The notes under the pieces are model-generated. The model saw only the letters and a program-made list of their open reading frames with translations. It did not search any database and had not been told where the DNA came from. The translations under genes and the position numbers were made by a program. Of a stretch of DNA of 64,000 nucleotides, positions 44,480-53,635 are shown piece by piece. Source of the stretch: Pseudomonas sp. IPO3778 (lineage in GTDB: Bacteria; Pseudomonadota; Gammaproteobacteria; Pseudomonadales; Pseudomonadaceae); the NCBI RefSeq assembly GCF_013386825.1, contig NZ_JACARC010000037.1, positions 186,001-250,000 on the forward strand, written 5' to 3'. Positions within the stretch are counted from its first letter, which is position 1. Each line of letters starts with the position of its first letter.

Positions 44480-45900
44480 ACCTTGCCGTGTGAAAGCGGT
44501 GTGACACGGGCATCCCGTTGGCCGCTTTCGATCAGCCCCTTGCTCACCCAGCCTTGCGCCAACGCACGGCAGATAAAATCCTGTACATAGGCCGCCGCGA
44601 GAGCACGACGCCTGGGCACCGCCATGGCCTGTCGGATCTCGGTGAAATTGTCGCTCAACACCCTCAGGCCGGGGTTGGAGGCCGCAAACCGCTCGAGTGG
44701 TTGCCTGACTCCGGCGGCCGCTTCCAGCCCAAACTCAAGGAAAGCCTCTACAGCGCTCGACGACGTTGGCGAGCGATGTAACTGGGCATGCTGCAAGGTC
44801 CGCGAGAGAAAAAGGTCATACGCAGCGCCCTGCCCCACAGCGATTCTGCAGCCCTGGGTATCGAGTGCGGATGCCTGTTGGTACGGGCTGTCGTGCCTCA
44901 CAAGGTAGGTACCATCGATACTCACGTAGGGGGTCGAAAACGCAATTTTCTCTGCGCGCACAGGCTCTATCGCCAGAAACGCCAGGTCCCACTCGTCATT
45001 ATCCAGCGCGGCGAAAACTTTTCCTGCGGCATCATATGGGGTCAGCCTGGCTGGCACGCCAATATCCTTAGCCAATGCGTGAGCCAGGGCAACGGATACG
45101 CCGGTCAGCTCGCCGGTGAGCGGATTGCGCTGGGCGAGTACCGGGTTGCCCAGGTTGATCGCGACCCTCAGCTCGGCGGTAGGCGCCAGCTCACTGCGTA
45201 CAGCCGCGCTATCAAAGGGCCGATCGCAGGTGAATCGTGAGCGTGCCGAGAGTCCTTTTCCGACAGCCAGCACAACGACCGCGCCTACCAGCCCTGCTGC
45301 ATAAGTCGACCATACCGGCAAGGCAGGCAGACTGAAATCGCTGATCGCCATGCTGCCCGCGATCCACCCCAACAGCGCGGCGCCCAGGGTGACAATCAGC
45401 GGGAAACGCTGCATTAGATGGAGCAGCCCTTTGCTGCCCCAAATGATGATCGGAATGCTGATGACAATGCCAAAAACCACCAGGTCCAGGCGCCCATGGG
45501 AGGCACCGGCCACCGCAACCACGTTGTCGAGGCTCATGACCGCGTCGGCGATAATAATGGTCTTGATTGCGCCGAATAACCGAGGGCTTGCTAGCCGTTT
45601 TTCATCGACATGTTCCTCCCCGGGGACGAGCAACTTGATACCTATCCATAACAACAGCGCGCCACCGAAGAGCTTTAAGTAAGGCAACTCCAGTAGCTGC
45701 AACGCAAAAAAGATCATCGCAATTCGCAATGCGATTGCGCCCAGCGCCCCGCCAATCATCGCGCGGTTACGCTGTATCTCCGGCAGCTTGCGACAGGCCA
45801 ATGCAATCACAACGGCGTTGTCTGCGCCCAGTAAAATGTCGATGGCGATAATTTGCGCCACCGCCAGCCAAAAGGCCGGCGTGTTGAGCAGTTCGACCAA
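44476..45900 (-). CDS. TerC-family membrane protein fused to a C-terminal SBP_bac_3 domain
   Basis: 474 residues in one uninterrupted frame. Residues 1-215 are a TerC/YjbE-type metal transporter with about seven TM helices and the paired acidic motifs DILLGADNAVVIA (about 21) and DAVMSLDNVVAVAG (about 118). Residues 240-460 are an SBP_bac_3 domain (LRVAINLGNPVLAQR, DAAGKVFAALDND, IAVGQGAAYDLFLSR) that closely matches the stand-alone protein at 29304. TerC relatives such as Alx/MeeF-type proteins export Mn2+. The fusion suggests ligand-gated metal export or an enzyme tethered to the membrane; both are inference. It is the last gene of the acnD-prpF-lactonase operon, 20 nt after the lactonase. 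Confidence 0.85.
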   Translation of the reverse strand: MVELLNTPAFWLAVAQIIAIDILLGADNAVVIALACRKLPEIQRNRAMIGGALGAIALRIAMIFFALQLLELPYLKLFGGALLLWIGIKLLVPGEEHVDEKRLASPRLFGAIKTIIIADAVMSLDNVVAVAGASHGRLDLVVFGIVISIPIIIWGSKGLLHLMQRFPLIVTLGAALLGWIAGSMAISDFSLPALPVWSTYAAGLVGAVVVLAVGKGLSARSRFTCDRPFDSAAVRSELAPTAELRVAINLGNPVLAQRNPLTGELTGVSVALAHALAKDIGVPARLTPYDAAGKVFAALDNDEWDLAFLAIEPVRAEKIAFSTPYVSIDGTYLVRHDSPYQQASALDTQGCRIAVGQGAAYDLFLSRTLQHAQLHRSPTSSSAVEAFLEFGLEAAAGVRQPLERFAASNPGLRVLSDNFTEIRQAMAVPRRRALAAAYVQDFICRALAQGWVSKGLIESGQRDARVTPLSHGKV

Positions 45901-45920
45901 GGTATACGCTCCAAACCTGA

Positions 45921-47147
45921 TCAGGTGGTTTTGAATATCATGCAGACCGGGCTTCCGGTCTTGATCATTTGGCCATTTGCCGTGAGTGCACCGGTGTTTT
46001 GGTCGACGTCGAAGGCAACAATAGTGTCGGTCTCCTCGTTGGCGACGTAGAGCCGCGAGCCGTCCGGGGTCAAGTTCATGAAGCGTGGTTTTCGCCCCTG
46101 AGAAGGTGTATGCACGGTTGCCGAGAACTCACCCGTTGGCGCGAGCGCGAACGTGGCCACGCTGTCGTGCCCCCGATTAGAGATGTAGAGGTACTTACCC
46201 GACGGGGCAATGACGATAGCCGCTGCGCGGTTGTTCCCGGTAAACCGTGACGGCACGGTGGAAAGAATTTCCTGCGGGGTTAACACGCCCTTCTGCGCAT
46301 CATAGGCATAGCCAGTCACACTGCTGTCCAACTCATTAACGACATAGGCATGCTTACCGCTGGGAGCAAACACCACATGACGTGGCCCGGCACCGTCCCT
46401 TGCCTTGACCCTGCTGATCTCGGTCGCACCGAGCGTCCCATTATTGTCCTGGACCCGGTACACAAAGATGCTGTCCAGCCCTTTGTCGGGAATCACCACA
46501 AAACGTCCCGAGGGGGCAAACGGGATCATGTGCGGGTGTGAACTGCGCTGCTCGACTTTATGGGGCCCAGGTTCACCCTGGAGCACCTCCATGTGGCCCA
46601 CTTCACCCAGGCTACCGCCCTCCAGAATTGGAAACAGGGCAAAACTCCCGGCTTCGTAATACGCAACTGCCAGAAATTGATGGGTGGGGTCCACACTCAA
46701 GTGAACCGGATTTTTGCCTGGGGCCGAGACCGTGTTCAATTTTTGTAGCGCACCTGACGCAGGATCGATTGCAAAGGAGCTGACTTCGCTTTGATCACCA
46801 TGAACGCAGTACAACCGCGTTTGATCGGGGTTGAGCGCCAGGAAGGACGGGTTCACCAAACTGTCGAGCGTCTGAACGAGCGTGCAAGCACCGGTATCGG
46901 GCGCATACGCATACACCGTGATACCGACGCCGCGGGCATTACGCTCTTTGCTTGTCCTCGAACCCACATACGCAAAACGGGGAGCCTGGGGAGACTGGGT
47001 ATTCGCCATTTTGTTTTCATCTCTCGTAGAAGCTGCGCCTGCAGGTAGGTTGAAGCCTGCTGTCACGATACCGCCCGCCGCCAGGGCTGCCATTTGCACA
47101 AATCGACGGCGAGGCATGAGGTGACGGGGAAATTGGGATGAACTCAT
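45921..47147 (-). CDS. Tat-exported seven-bladed beta-propeller lactonase (PF10282 family)
   Basis: 408-residue protein of the 6-phosphogluconolactonase/carboxymuconate cyclase-like family. The N-terminus MPRRRFVQMAALAAGG is a twin-arginine signal, with cleavage near GAAS, so it acts in the periplasm. Repeated propeller blades show PDGSRLYVANE, PSGKYLYISN and PSGKHAYVVNE; HPHMIPFAPSG is the family's histidine segment. AAGGGA lies 8 nt before the ATG, next to CA motifs. In the operon it would open a lactone before uptake. The substrate is unknown. Confidence 0.85.
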   Translation of the reverse strand: MSSSQFPRHLMPRRRFVQMAALAAGGIVTAGFNLPAGAASTRDENKMANTQSPQAPRFAYVGSRTSKERNARGVGITVYAYAPDTGACTLVQTLDSLVNPSFLALNPDQTRLYCVHGDQSEVSSFAIDPASGALQKLNTVSAPGKNPVHLSVDPTHQFLAVAYYEAGSFALFPILEGGSLGEVGHMEVLQGEPGPHKVEQRSSHPHMIPFAPSGRFVVIPDKGLDSIFVYRVQDNNGTLGATEISRVKARDGAGPRHVVFAPSGKHAYVVNELDSSVTGYAYDAQKGVLTPQEILSTVPSRFTGNNRAAAIVIAPSGKYLYISNRGHDSVATFALAPTGEFSATVHTPSQGRKPRFMNLTPDGSRLYVANEETDTIVAFDVDQNTGALTANGQMIKTGSPVCMIFKTT

Positions 47148-47167
47148 GATGCGGTTCCCTTTTGTTT

Positions 47168-47175
47168 TTATTATT
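47168..47175 (-). promoter_or_regulatory. CA motif (Hfq-Crc site) before the lactonase gene
   Basis: AATAATAA, followed by AAAACAAAAGGGA, lies just upstream of the lactonase ribosome binding site inside the operon. Confidence 0.5.
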
Positions 47176-47224
47176 CAAATCGGGTTTGCCCATGCGGCGA
47201 GAGCGCCGCATGGGCAGTGAGGAA

Positions 47225-48373
47225 TCAGAGCGCCTCAGGGATACGCACCCACCCTTCCATCAACCGGCGAGCGCTGCGGCTCATCACGGCCTTTTCAACG
47301 ACCCAGGCGCCGTCCTGGAAAATCGTCCTGGCGCCCACTGCAACGCTACCGGCCGTGTGCCCCATACGTACTTGCCGGTCGCCAATATCGCCCACGATGC
47401 GGTTGACCAAGGTGCCATCGAGCGCTGCCGCAACGGCCACGGCAACCGCGCCGGTGCCCGTGATCGCATGGTGCAGCTTGCCCATCGACAGAATCCTGGC
47501 GATCACATCGATATCAGCAGGCTGGACCTGCTTTCCACCCGCCGCCTGGTAAGCCTGTGGCACGGCCACACAACACAGTTTTGGGGTGTGAGGGCGCAAC
47601 CGTGTCGCCTCTTCGGCACTGTCAGCCAGCCCCATTGCGACCGTGCAGTGAGCCCGTATGGTTTCAAGGCGAGCCAGCAATGCTGCATCACCGTTGACCT
47701 GATCCTGGGTCTCGGTGCCTTTCAGGCCTACTGTCAGGGCATCGATGAAGATGGTCGGGTTACCGGCATTCAACAACGTGACCGCCAGTGTGCCGAGGCC
47801 TGGAACAGTGACCTGATCCACCGCATTGCCGGTGGGCAGGATGCTCCCGTCGGAGCCACCGGGCTCAAGAAACTCCAGGACGATTTCGGCCGCCGGGAAC
47901 GCAACGCCATCGAGAACAAAGTCACCTTCTTCCTGCACCTCGCCATTGCGCATCGGCACATGGGCAATAATGCGCTTCTGAATATTGGCCTGCCAAATAC
48001 GGACGACCGCCATTCCGTCCCGAGGGGCATCCACAAGACCTTGCGAGATAGCGTAGGGGCCAACGGCCGAACTCAAGTTGCCGCAGTTGCCTGACCAGTC
48101 AATCACCGCTGTTTCGATGGCCGGCGCACCGAACAGGTAATCTACGTCGCAGTCGTCACGGCTGGACTGACCAATCACCACGACTTTACTGGTGCTTGAG
48201 GTTGCGCCGCCCATGCCGTCGATCTGCTTGCCGTACGCATCTGGACTGCCAATCACGCGAAGGAGAATCGTGTCACGCTCTGCGCCTGCCGGTGGCAAAT
48301 GCTCGTCAAGGAAGAACACGCCTTTGCTCGAACCACCGCGCATGTAGACGGCAGGAATACGTCTTTGGGTCAT
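47225..48373 (-). CDS. PrpF-family double-bond isomerase
   Basis: 382-residue protein with the PrpF-type start YMRGGSSKGVFFLDEHLP, then DGMGGATSSTSKVVVI and DWSGNCGNLSSAVGPYA (conserved Cys, about 103). The two-domain diaminopimelate-epimerase fold is expected. Family members shift the double bond in 2-methylaconitate (PrpF), 4-oxalomesaconate (GalD) or related unsaturated polycarboxylates. It is 31 nt after the AcnD-like gene, as in prp operons, but prpB and prpC are absent. The substrate is therefore probably another aconitate-like acid (inference). Confidence 0.87.
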   Translation of the reverse strand: MTQRRIPAVYMRGGSSKGVFFLDEHLPPAGAERDTILLRVIGSPDAYGKQIDGMGGATSSTSKVVVIGQSSRDDCDVDYLFGAPAIETAVIDWSGNCGNLSSAVGPYAISQGLVDAPRDGMAVVRIWQANIQKRIIAHVPMRNGEVQEEGDFVLDGVAFPAAEIVLEFLEPGGSDGSILPTGNAVDQVTVPGLGTLAVTLLNAGNPTIFIDALTVGLKGTETQDQVNGDAALLARLETIRAHCTVAMGLADSAEEATRLRPHTPKLCCVAVPQAYQAAGGKQVQPADIDVIARILSMGKLHHAITGTGAVAVAVAAALDGTLVNRIVGDIGDRQVRMGHTAGSVAVGARTIFQDGAWVVEKAVMSRSARRLMEGWVRIPEAL

Positions 48374-48404
48374 TTCAAGGTTACTCCAACGGATCTGCGT
48401 TGCA

Positions 48405-51011
48405 TCAGTTAACGGGGGCGCTCTTCAAGCTTTCAATCAGCAATTGCGGGAGCAAACCACCGCTGCGGAAGTAGCGCACGTCTTCAAAGGTATCCAGGCG
48501 GCTCACGACGGTGACGCGTTCCTTCTCGCCATTCTCCCGTTCGATCAGCAGGGTGACTTTTGCGCCTGGCTGGAAGTCGGCGGTGATGCCTTCGACGCTG
48601 AACAGTTCGCGTCCGGTCAGGCCCAGGCTCTGGCGAGACACCCCTTCTTCGAACTGCAGCGCAAGAATGCCGAGGCCGGCCAGGTTGGTGCGGTGAATGC
48701 GCTCGAAGCTTTCCGCCACGACCACTCGAACCCCCAACAGACGTGGGCCTTTTGCCGCCCAGTCGCGCGAGGAACCACTTCCGTACTCTTTACCGGCAAC
48801 CACAATCAACGATTGTTTGCGTTGTGCGTATAGCTGGGCCGCCTGGAAAATCGTGGTGACTTCTTTCTCAGGCAGAAGCAACGTCCAGGGGCCTTCACGG
48901 CCATCTTCAAGCAGTTCGTTTTTTAAGCGTGGGCTGGCGAACGTCGCACGCTGCGCCGCTTCATGGTTGCCACGGCGAGTGCCATAGGAGTTGAAGTCCG
49001 GCACGGCGATACCGTGAGATTGCAGGTATTGACCCGCATCGCTTTCTGGAAGAATCGCGCCCGACGGTGAGATGTGATCGGTGGTGATGTTGTCCGAGAG
49101 CATTGCCAACACGCGCATATTGGCCAGGTCGATGGTGGTGTCGGTTGCCGTTACTGCATCGCTCCAGTAAGGAGGTTTGCGTATATAAGTGCTGTCCGCT
49201 TGCCATGCATATTGATCGCTGACGCCGGCACGCAGGTCGCTGGCAATCAACCCGGCTTCACGCGGCACGTCTTCGTAAGCCTTATCGAACAAATCGGACG
49301 TCAGGTTATCGGCTTCGATTTGGGTCAGTTCTTGATCACTCGGCCATAACTCGTGCAGATAGACTGGCACGCCATGCTGATCGACACCCAGCGCGTCTTT
49401 ATCGGGGTCAACCCGGTAAGTACCGGCAATCGCATAGGCCACGACCAACGGCGGCGACATGATAAAAACCTCCCGCGCCAGCGGGTGCACACGACCTTCA
49501 AAGTTGCGGTTGCCCGAGGTGACGGCGACGGTTTCCAGGGTGCGCGCACGAATTTCGTCTTCGATTTCCGGGCTCAGCAACGGGCCAGACATGCCGTTGC
49601 ACGTGGTGCAGCCGTAACCCACCAGGTTGAAGCCCAACGCATCCAGATCTTCATTCAGACCCGACCGCTCAAGGTAGTCGGAAACCACCCTGGAGCCTGG
49701 TGCGAAGGAGGTTTTCACCCACGGCGCGCGCTGCAGCCCGCGCTTACGGGCATTGCGTGCTACCAGGCCTGCCGCAATAACTCCGCGTGGGTTGGAGGTG
49801 TTGGTGCAACTGGTGATCGCGGCAAGCACCACCGAACCATTGTCCAGGCCGGCAGGGAGATGGGTAGCAGGCGCTTTTTCGCCCAGCACGATTCGTTGAT
49901 GCGGCTGCTTCGGCCCGGCAATCGAACGTGCGACTGTGCTCAGGTTGAGCGTAACCACTCGGTTGTACTCGGCATCATCAAGGCTGTCGTACCAAAGCCC
50001 CTGTGCTCGCGCATACGCTTCTGTAAGGCCGGAAATCTGGCCGCCGCGCCCGGTCATGCGCAGGTAATGCAGCGTGCGATCATCAATTGCAAACATCGCC
50101 GCCGTAGCACCGAACTCTGGTGCCATGTTCGATAAGGTCCCTCGATCGGCCAGGGAAAGCTGAGCCACGCCAGGGCCGAAAAACTCCAGGAACGATCCGA
50201 TAACACCCACCTTACGAAGCGTCTCGGTCAATGCCAAAGCGATGTCGGTGGCCAGGTAGCCCTGCGGCAGCGTGCCTTCGAGGCGCACACCCACAATTTC
50301 CGGCAATCGCAGCATCAAGGGCTTGCCCAGCATTGCGGCCTCAGCCTCAATCCCGCCAACGCCCCAGCCCAGCACCCCGATGGCATTGATCATGGTGGTA
50401 TGGCTGTCGGTGCCCACCAGTGTGTCGGGGAACGCCCACAGCTCATCATTGCGGCGCTGCATCCCCACGACAGTGGTGAGTCGTTCAAGGTTGATCTGAT
50501 GAAGGATGCCTTTACCGGAGGGAATGATCGACAGGTTGCTGAATGCCTTGTTGCACCAGTCCAGAAACTCAAAGCGTTCGGCATTGCGTGCACGTTCGAT
50601 CGCTTCGTTATCGGCCAACGCGTTTGCATCGCCCCAGCGCTCAACGTTCAGGGAATGGTCGACGACCAGGTGGGTGGGCGTCACCGGGTTAACCAATCGC
50701 GGGTTACCGCCTTTTTCCGCAACGGCGTCCCTCAAGCCCGCAAGATCGACAAGGGCCGGCGTGCCGAGCAGGTCCTGCAGAACGACGCGCGCCGGACGGA
50801 AGGGAATATCGAACGCATTGGACCGGGTGCAAATGACCTTTAGCGAGGCTTGCGGGTCGGCTTCGCCTCGCAAGACGTTTTCGGCAAGAACACGCAGGCT
50901 GTACGGCAGCCTGGCGTAGTCGCCACCGAGGTCAGTAACAACCCCGCGGATATCACTGACACGGTACTCGATGCCGTTGGCGGAAACGGTTCGACCCTTT
51001 GACTTTGGCAT
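48405..51011 (-). CDS. AcnD-like aconitase-family dehydratase/hydratase
   Basis: 868 residues. Fe-S cysteines are in AAITSCTNTSNPRGVIAAG (about 420) and GYGCTTCNGMSGPL (about 490). The CNGMSG form is that of AcnD (2-methylcitrate dehydratase) rather than AcnA, which has CIGNSG. Active-site segments VGTDSHTTMINAIGVLGWG, DNITTDHISPSGAI and YGSGSSRDWAAKGPR are intact. It is first in the operon with PrpF-like, lactonase and TerC-SBP genes. GAGGA lies 7 nt before the ATG. A role in methylcitrate, aconitate or another tricarboxylate is likely; the specific acid is not fixed by sequence. Confidence 0.88.
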   Translation of the reverse strand: MPKSKGRTVSANGIEYRVSDIRGVVTDLGGDYARLPYSLRVLAENVLRGEADPQASLKVICTRSNAFDIPFRPARVVLQDLLGTPALVDLAGLRDAVAEKGGNPRLVNPVTPTHLVVDHSLNVERWGDANALADNEAIERARNAERFEFLDWCNKAFSNLSIIPSGKGILHQINLERLTTVVGMQRRNDELWAFPDTLVGTDSHTTMINAIGVLGWGVGGIEAEAAMLGKPLMLRLPEIVGVRLEGTLPQGYLATDIALALTETLRKVGVIGSFLEFFGPGVAQLSLADRGTLSNMAPEFGATAAMFAIDDRTLHYLRMTGRGGQISGLTEAYARAQGLWYDSLDDAEYNRVVTLNLSTVARSIAGPKQPHQRIVLGEKAPATHLPAGLDNGSVVLAAITSCTNTSNPRGVIAAGLVARNARKRGLQRAPWVKTSFAPGSRVVSDYLERSGLNEDLDALGFNLVGYGCTTCNGMSGPLLSPEIEDEIRARTLETVAVTSGNRNFEGRVHPLAREVFIMSPPLVVAYAIAGTYRVDPDKDALGVDQHGVPVYLHELWPSDQELTQIEADNLTSDLFDKAYEDVPREAGLIASDLRAGVSDQYAWQADSTYIRKPPYWSDAVTATDTTIDLANMRVLAMLSDNITTDHISPSGAILPESDAGQYLQSHGIAVPDFNSYGTRRGNHEAAQRATFASPRLKNELLEDGREGPWTLLLPEKEVTTIFQAAQLYAQRKQSLIVVAGKEYGSGSSRDWAAKGPRLLGVRVVVAESFERIHRTNLAGLGILALQFEEGVSRQSLGLTGRELFSVEGITADFQPGAKVTLLIERENGEKERVTVVSRLDTFEDVRYFRSGGLLPQLLIESLKSAPVN

Positions 51012-51058
51012 TGGCTAATCCTCACAGGCTGCACAGGCAATGTTCTTGTGCGAGCAAT

Positions 51059-51087
51059 ATTGCACTTTGTAACGATATAGGTCAATC
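51059..51087. promoter_or_regulatory. 29-bp conserved promoter/operator block of the acnD-CitMHS divergon
   Basis: Read on the minus strand it begins with a -35-like TTGACC, and 17 nt later comes CAATAT as -10 for the acnD operon. It matches the block at 53636 in 24 of 29 positions, including TATATC and AAAGTGCA within the spacer. This suggests a common regulator (the GntR at 52622) covering the promoter. Confidence 0.6.
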
Positions 51088-51155
51088 TTGATTCATCCGA
51101 TTCATCTCAGCCCTGAGATCGGAAATGCCCACCCGCGGTTTCTACGGTGCGGTAA

Positions 51156-51163
51156 AAAAATAA
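51156..51163 (+). promoter_or_regulatory. CA motif (Hfq-Crc site) before the CitMHS gene
   Basis: AAAAATAA, followed by ACATAAAAATAGGGAG, leads into the ribosome binding site of the transporter gene. Confidence 0.45.
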
Positions 51164-51186
51164 ACATAAAAATAGGGAGCCCACCC

Positions 51187-52503
51187 GTGCTAACAATCCT
51201 CGGCTTTTCAATGGTCATCTGCTTCATGTACCTGATCATGACCAAGCGCCTGTCGGCGCTGGTTGCATTGATCCTGATCCCCGTCCTTTTCGCCTTGATC
51301 GGCGGGCATTACGCCGGGCTCGGCGCGATGATGCTCGACGGCGTCAAAACCCTCGCCCCTACCGGGGTGATGCTGACATTTTCGATTCTGTATTTCGGCA
51401 TCATGATTGACGCAGGGCTCTTCGACGGGCTCGTGCGCTTTATCCTGAAAGTGGTGAAAGGCGATCCCCTCAAGGTTTCGGTGGGTACCGCTGTGCTGAC
51501 CATGCTTGTCTCGCTGGACGGTGACAGCTCAACCACGTACATGATTGCCTGCGCAGCGTTTCTGCCGCTCTACCAGCGACTGGGCATGAGCGTGCTGGGC
51601 ATGACATGCCTGGTGAACATCGCCAGCGGGATCATGAACATCTCGCCATGGGGCGGGCCTACCGCGCGCGCGGCGGCTGCATTGCACGTGGACGCCATGG
51701 CGATTTTCGTGCCGATGATCCCCGCCATGTTGATAGGCGCCGGCTGCCTGATCTTCACTGCCGTAGTCATCGGGCGCAGCGAGCGTGCGCGTCTGGGCAT
51801 CCTTCATCTGGAGGACGCTCACACTGATTCGGTGATATTGGGGAACGGGTCGACTCAAGAGTGCGATGAGAATCGTCGCCCCAAAATGTTCTGGCCAAAC
51901 CTGATCCTGACGTTAGGCCTGATCGCAGGTCTGGTCGTGGGTGCCATGCCCATCCAGATCCTGTTTATGCTCGGCTTCGCGATTGCCATCATGCTCAACT
52001 ACCCGAAGATCGAAGAGCAAAAAGCGCGAATTGCCGCCCATGCGACCAACGTGCTGGCTGTCACCGCCGTCATCTTTGCCGCGGGCATTTTCACCGGAAT
52101 TCTTTCCGGCACAGGCATGGTGGACGCCATGGCCAAGAGCTTGCTGCAGGTGATCCCGCCGGCCCTCGGACCCTTCCTCGCGGTGTTCACAGCGCTGGTC
52201 AGCTTGCCGTTTACCTTCTTTATGTCCAACGACGCGTTCTACTTCGGCATCCTGCCGGTGATTGCACAAACGGCAGCGCAGTACGGCATAACACCGCTGG
52301 AAATTGCGCGCGCCTCGGTGGTGGGTCAGCCGGTACACTTGCTCAGCCCGCTGGTTCCTTCGCTTTACCTGCTCGTGGCGCTGGCAAAAGTGGACCTGGG
52401 GGACCATCAGCGCTTTGCGCTTAAATGGGCCATCCTGGCGAGTGCTGGCCTTCTGGTTGGCGGCCTTCTTTTTGGGGCTTTCCCGTTTTATCAAGTGCGC
52501 TAG
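51187..52503 (+). CDS. CitMHS-family citrate-metal/proton symporter
   Basis: 438-residue inner-membrane carrier with about 12 hydrophobic segments. LVSLDGDSSTTYMIACAAFLP (about 110) and NISPWGGPTARAAAALHVD (about 155) are CitM/CitH hallmarks, and FFMSNDAFYFGILPVI follows near 350. The family imports citrate complexed with divalent metals. The GTG at 51187 with GGGAG 7 nt upstream is chosen; the open frame upstream runs through the operator. It is divergent from the acnD-like operon and supplies its substrate. Import as a metal complex would also explain the TerC exporter in the partner operon. Confidence 0.88.
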   Translation: MLTILGFSMVICFMYLIMTKRLSALVALILIPVLFALIGGHYAGLGAMMLDGVKTLAPTGVMLTFSILYFGIMIDAGLFDGLVRFILKVVKGDPLKVSVGTAVLTMLVSLDGDSSTTYMIACAAFLPLYQRLGMSVLGMTCLVNIASGIMNISPWGGPTARAAAALHVDAMAIFVPMIPAMLIGAGCLIFTAVVIGRSERARLGILHLEDAHTDSVILGNGSTQECDENRRPKMFWPNLILTLGLIAGLVVGAMPIQILFMLGFAIAIMLNYPKIEEQKARIAAHATNVLAVTAVIFAAGIFTGILSGTGMVDAMAKSLLQVIPPALGPFLAVFTALVSLPFTFFMSNDAFYFGILPVIAQTAAQYGITPLEIARASVVGQPVHLLSPLVPSLYLLVALAKVDLGDHQRFALKWAILASAGLLVGGLLFGAFPFYQVR

Positions 52504-52621
52504 CGCAGACAATGCAGCCATGGCCCGATCCCGGCAGAAGCCACCCATGGTATCTGCCGTTACGCTTAACGACAGGCTAGAATGGTGATTCCATGGTCAG
52601 CTCTCTCCGGTTCGGGATCCA

Positions 52622-53509
52622 ATGCCTCTAAGTCCACTGCAAGCACGCATCGCGCGTGACATTGTTTCCCACGTTCGTCGTGAGCGTTTTGATATAGGGC
52701 ACCATCTGGTCGAGTCTCAACTGGCCACAACGCTCAACGTTTCCCGCACGCCAGTCAAGTTTGCCTTGGGGCACCTGGTGGAAAAAGGCATGCTCACCTA
52801 CGACCGCAACCGGGGCTTTTTCCTGGCGCGGTCAAGTGCAGAGCTCAGCGACCTCGCCTCGGAAGTGATGGAGAGCAGCGACGACCCGCTGTACCTCAAA
52901 TTTGCGGAGTTACGCCTTAGCAGGCAGCTTCCCGAGTTGTTTACGGAAATTGAGTTCATGCGTCAGTTTGACGTTTCTCGGGCAGCGTTAAGGGCCGTTC
53001 TTTCACGTATTCAGCAGGAAGGCTGGATAGAGCAGCGGGCAGGCCAGGGGTGGCGACTGCTACCGATGATTGATTCGGTGGAGGCCTACGAAGAGAGCTA
53101 CGCGTTCAGGGCGACCATCGAGCCTTCGGGCTTGCTGTCTCCCACGTTTCATATTGACCGCGACACGTTGAATGCCTGCCGTAAACAACAAGAGTTCATC
53201 GCCAACGGCGGGTACCTCACCATGACGCCCCAGGAACTGTTCGAGGCAAACTCCCTGTTCCACGAAACGCTGGCAACCTGTTCTGGCAATCGCTTTCTAC
53301 AACAGACCGTGCGTCGCCTCGATCAGTTACGAAGGCTGGTGGAGTACCGTCAAGCGGGCAAGCGTGCCCCTCGCAAAGGTCAGGCAGAAGAACACCTGGC
53401 GATCCTCGACTGCCTCGAACGCGGGGACCGCCTGGCGGCCGCCGACCAGATGCGCAAGCATCTCGAGCAGGCCCGCCGCCAGAAAGTGGACCCTGCGCTG
53501 TTCGAATAA
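52622..53509 (+). CDS. GntR-family regulator with two winged-helix segments and an FCD-like domain
   Basis: 295 residues. The first wHTH is at 1-70 (LVESQLATTLNVSRTPVKFA). A second HTH-like segment is at about 95-150 (FMRQFDVSRAALRAVLSRIQ). The C-terminal FCD-like helical domain has SLFHETLATCSGNRFL and EEHLAILDCLERGD, containing metal-type His residues. Standard GntR proteins have one HTH, so the duplication is unusual. It lies between the CitMHS and MFS genes and is the likely regulator of the block, possibly through the repeated 29-bp sites. Confidence 0.82.
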   Translation: MPLSPLQARIARDIVSHVRRERFDIGHHLVESQLATTLNVSRTPVKFALGHLVEKGMLTYDRNRGFFLARSSAELSDLASEVMESSDDPLYLKFAELRLSRQLPELFTEIEFMRQFDVSRAALRAVLSRIQQEGWIEQRAGQGWRLLPMIDSVEAYEESYAFRATIEPSGLLSPTFHIDRDTLNACRKQQEFIANGGYLTMTPQELFEANSLFHETLATCSGNRFLQQTVRRLDQLRRLVEYRQAGKRAPRKGQAEEHLAILDCLERGDRLAAADQMRKHLEQARRQKVDPALFE

Positions 53510-53635
53510 CGCCCCCTCACCTTTTGCATTCATGCCAAGTGCGACCCCAGGGGTTGCGCTGGCTTTGCCATGCCCAATCGTCCTGCGCCTGCTACCCGGT
53601 TAGTCGTCGGCTTCATGATCGTTTCACGAAAGCAC

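Noticed and set aside
48405..51011. Assignment as prp-operon 2-methylcitrate dehydratase (acnD proper)
   Set aside because: The CNGMSG motif and the PrpF neighbour fit, but prpB, prpC and a prp regulator are missing and the transporters point to an external tricarboxylate. The name AcnD-like is kept without a symbol.
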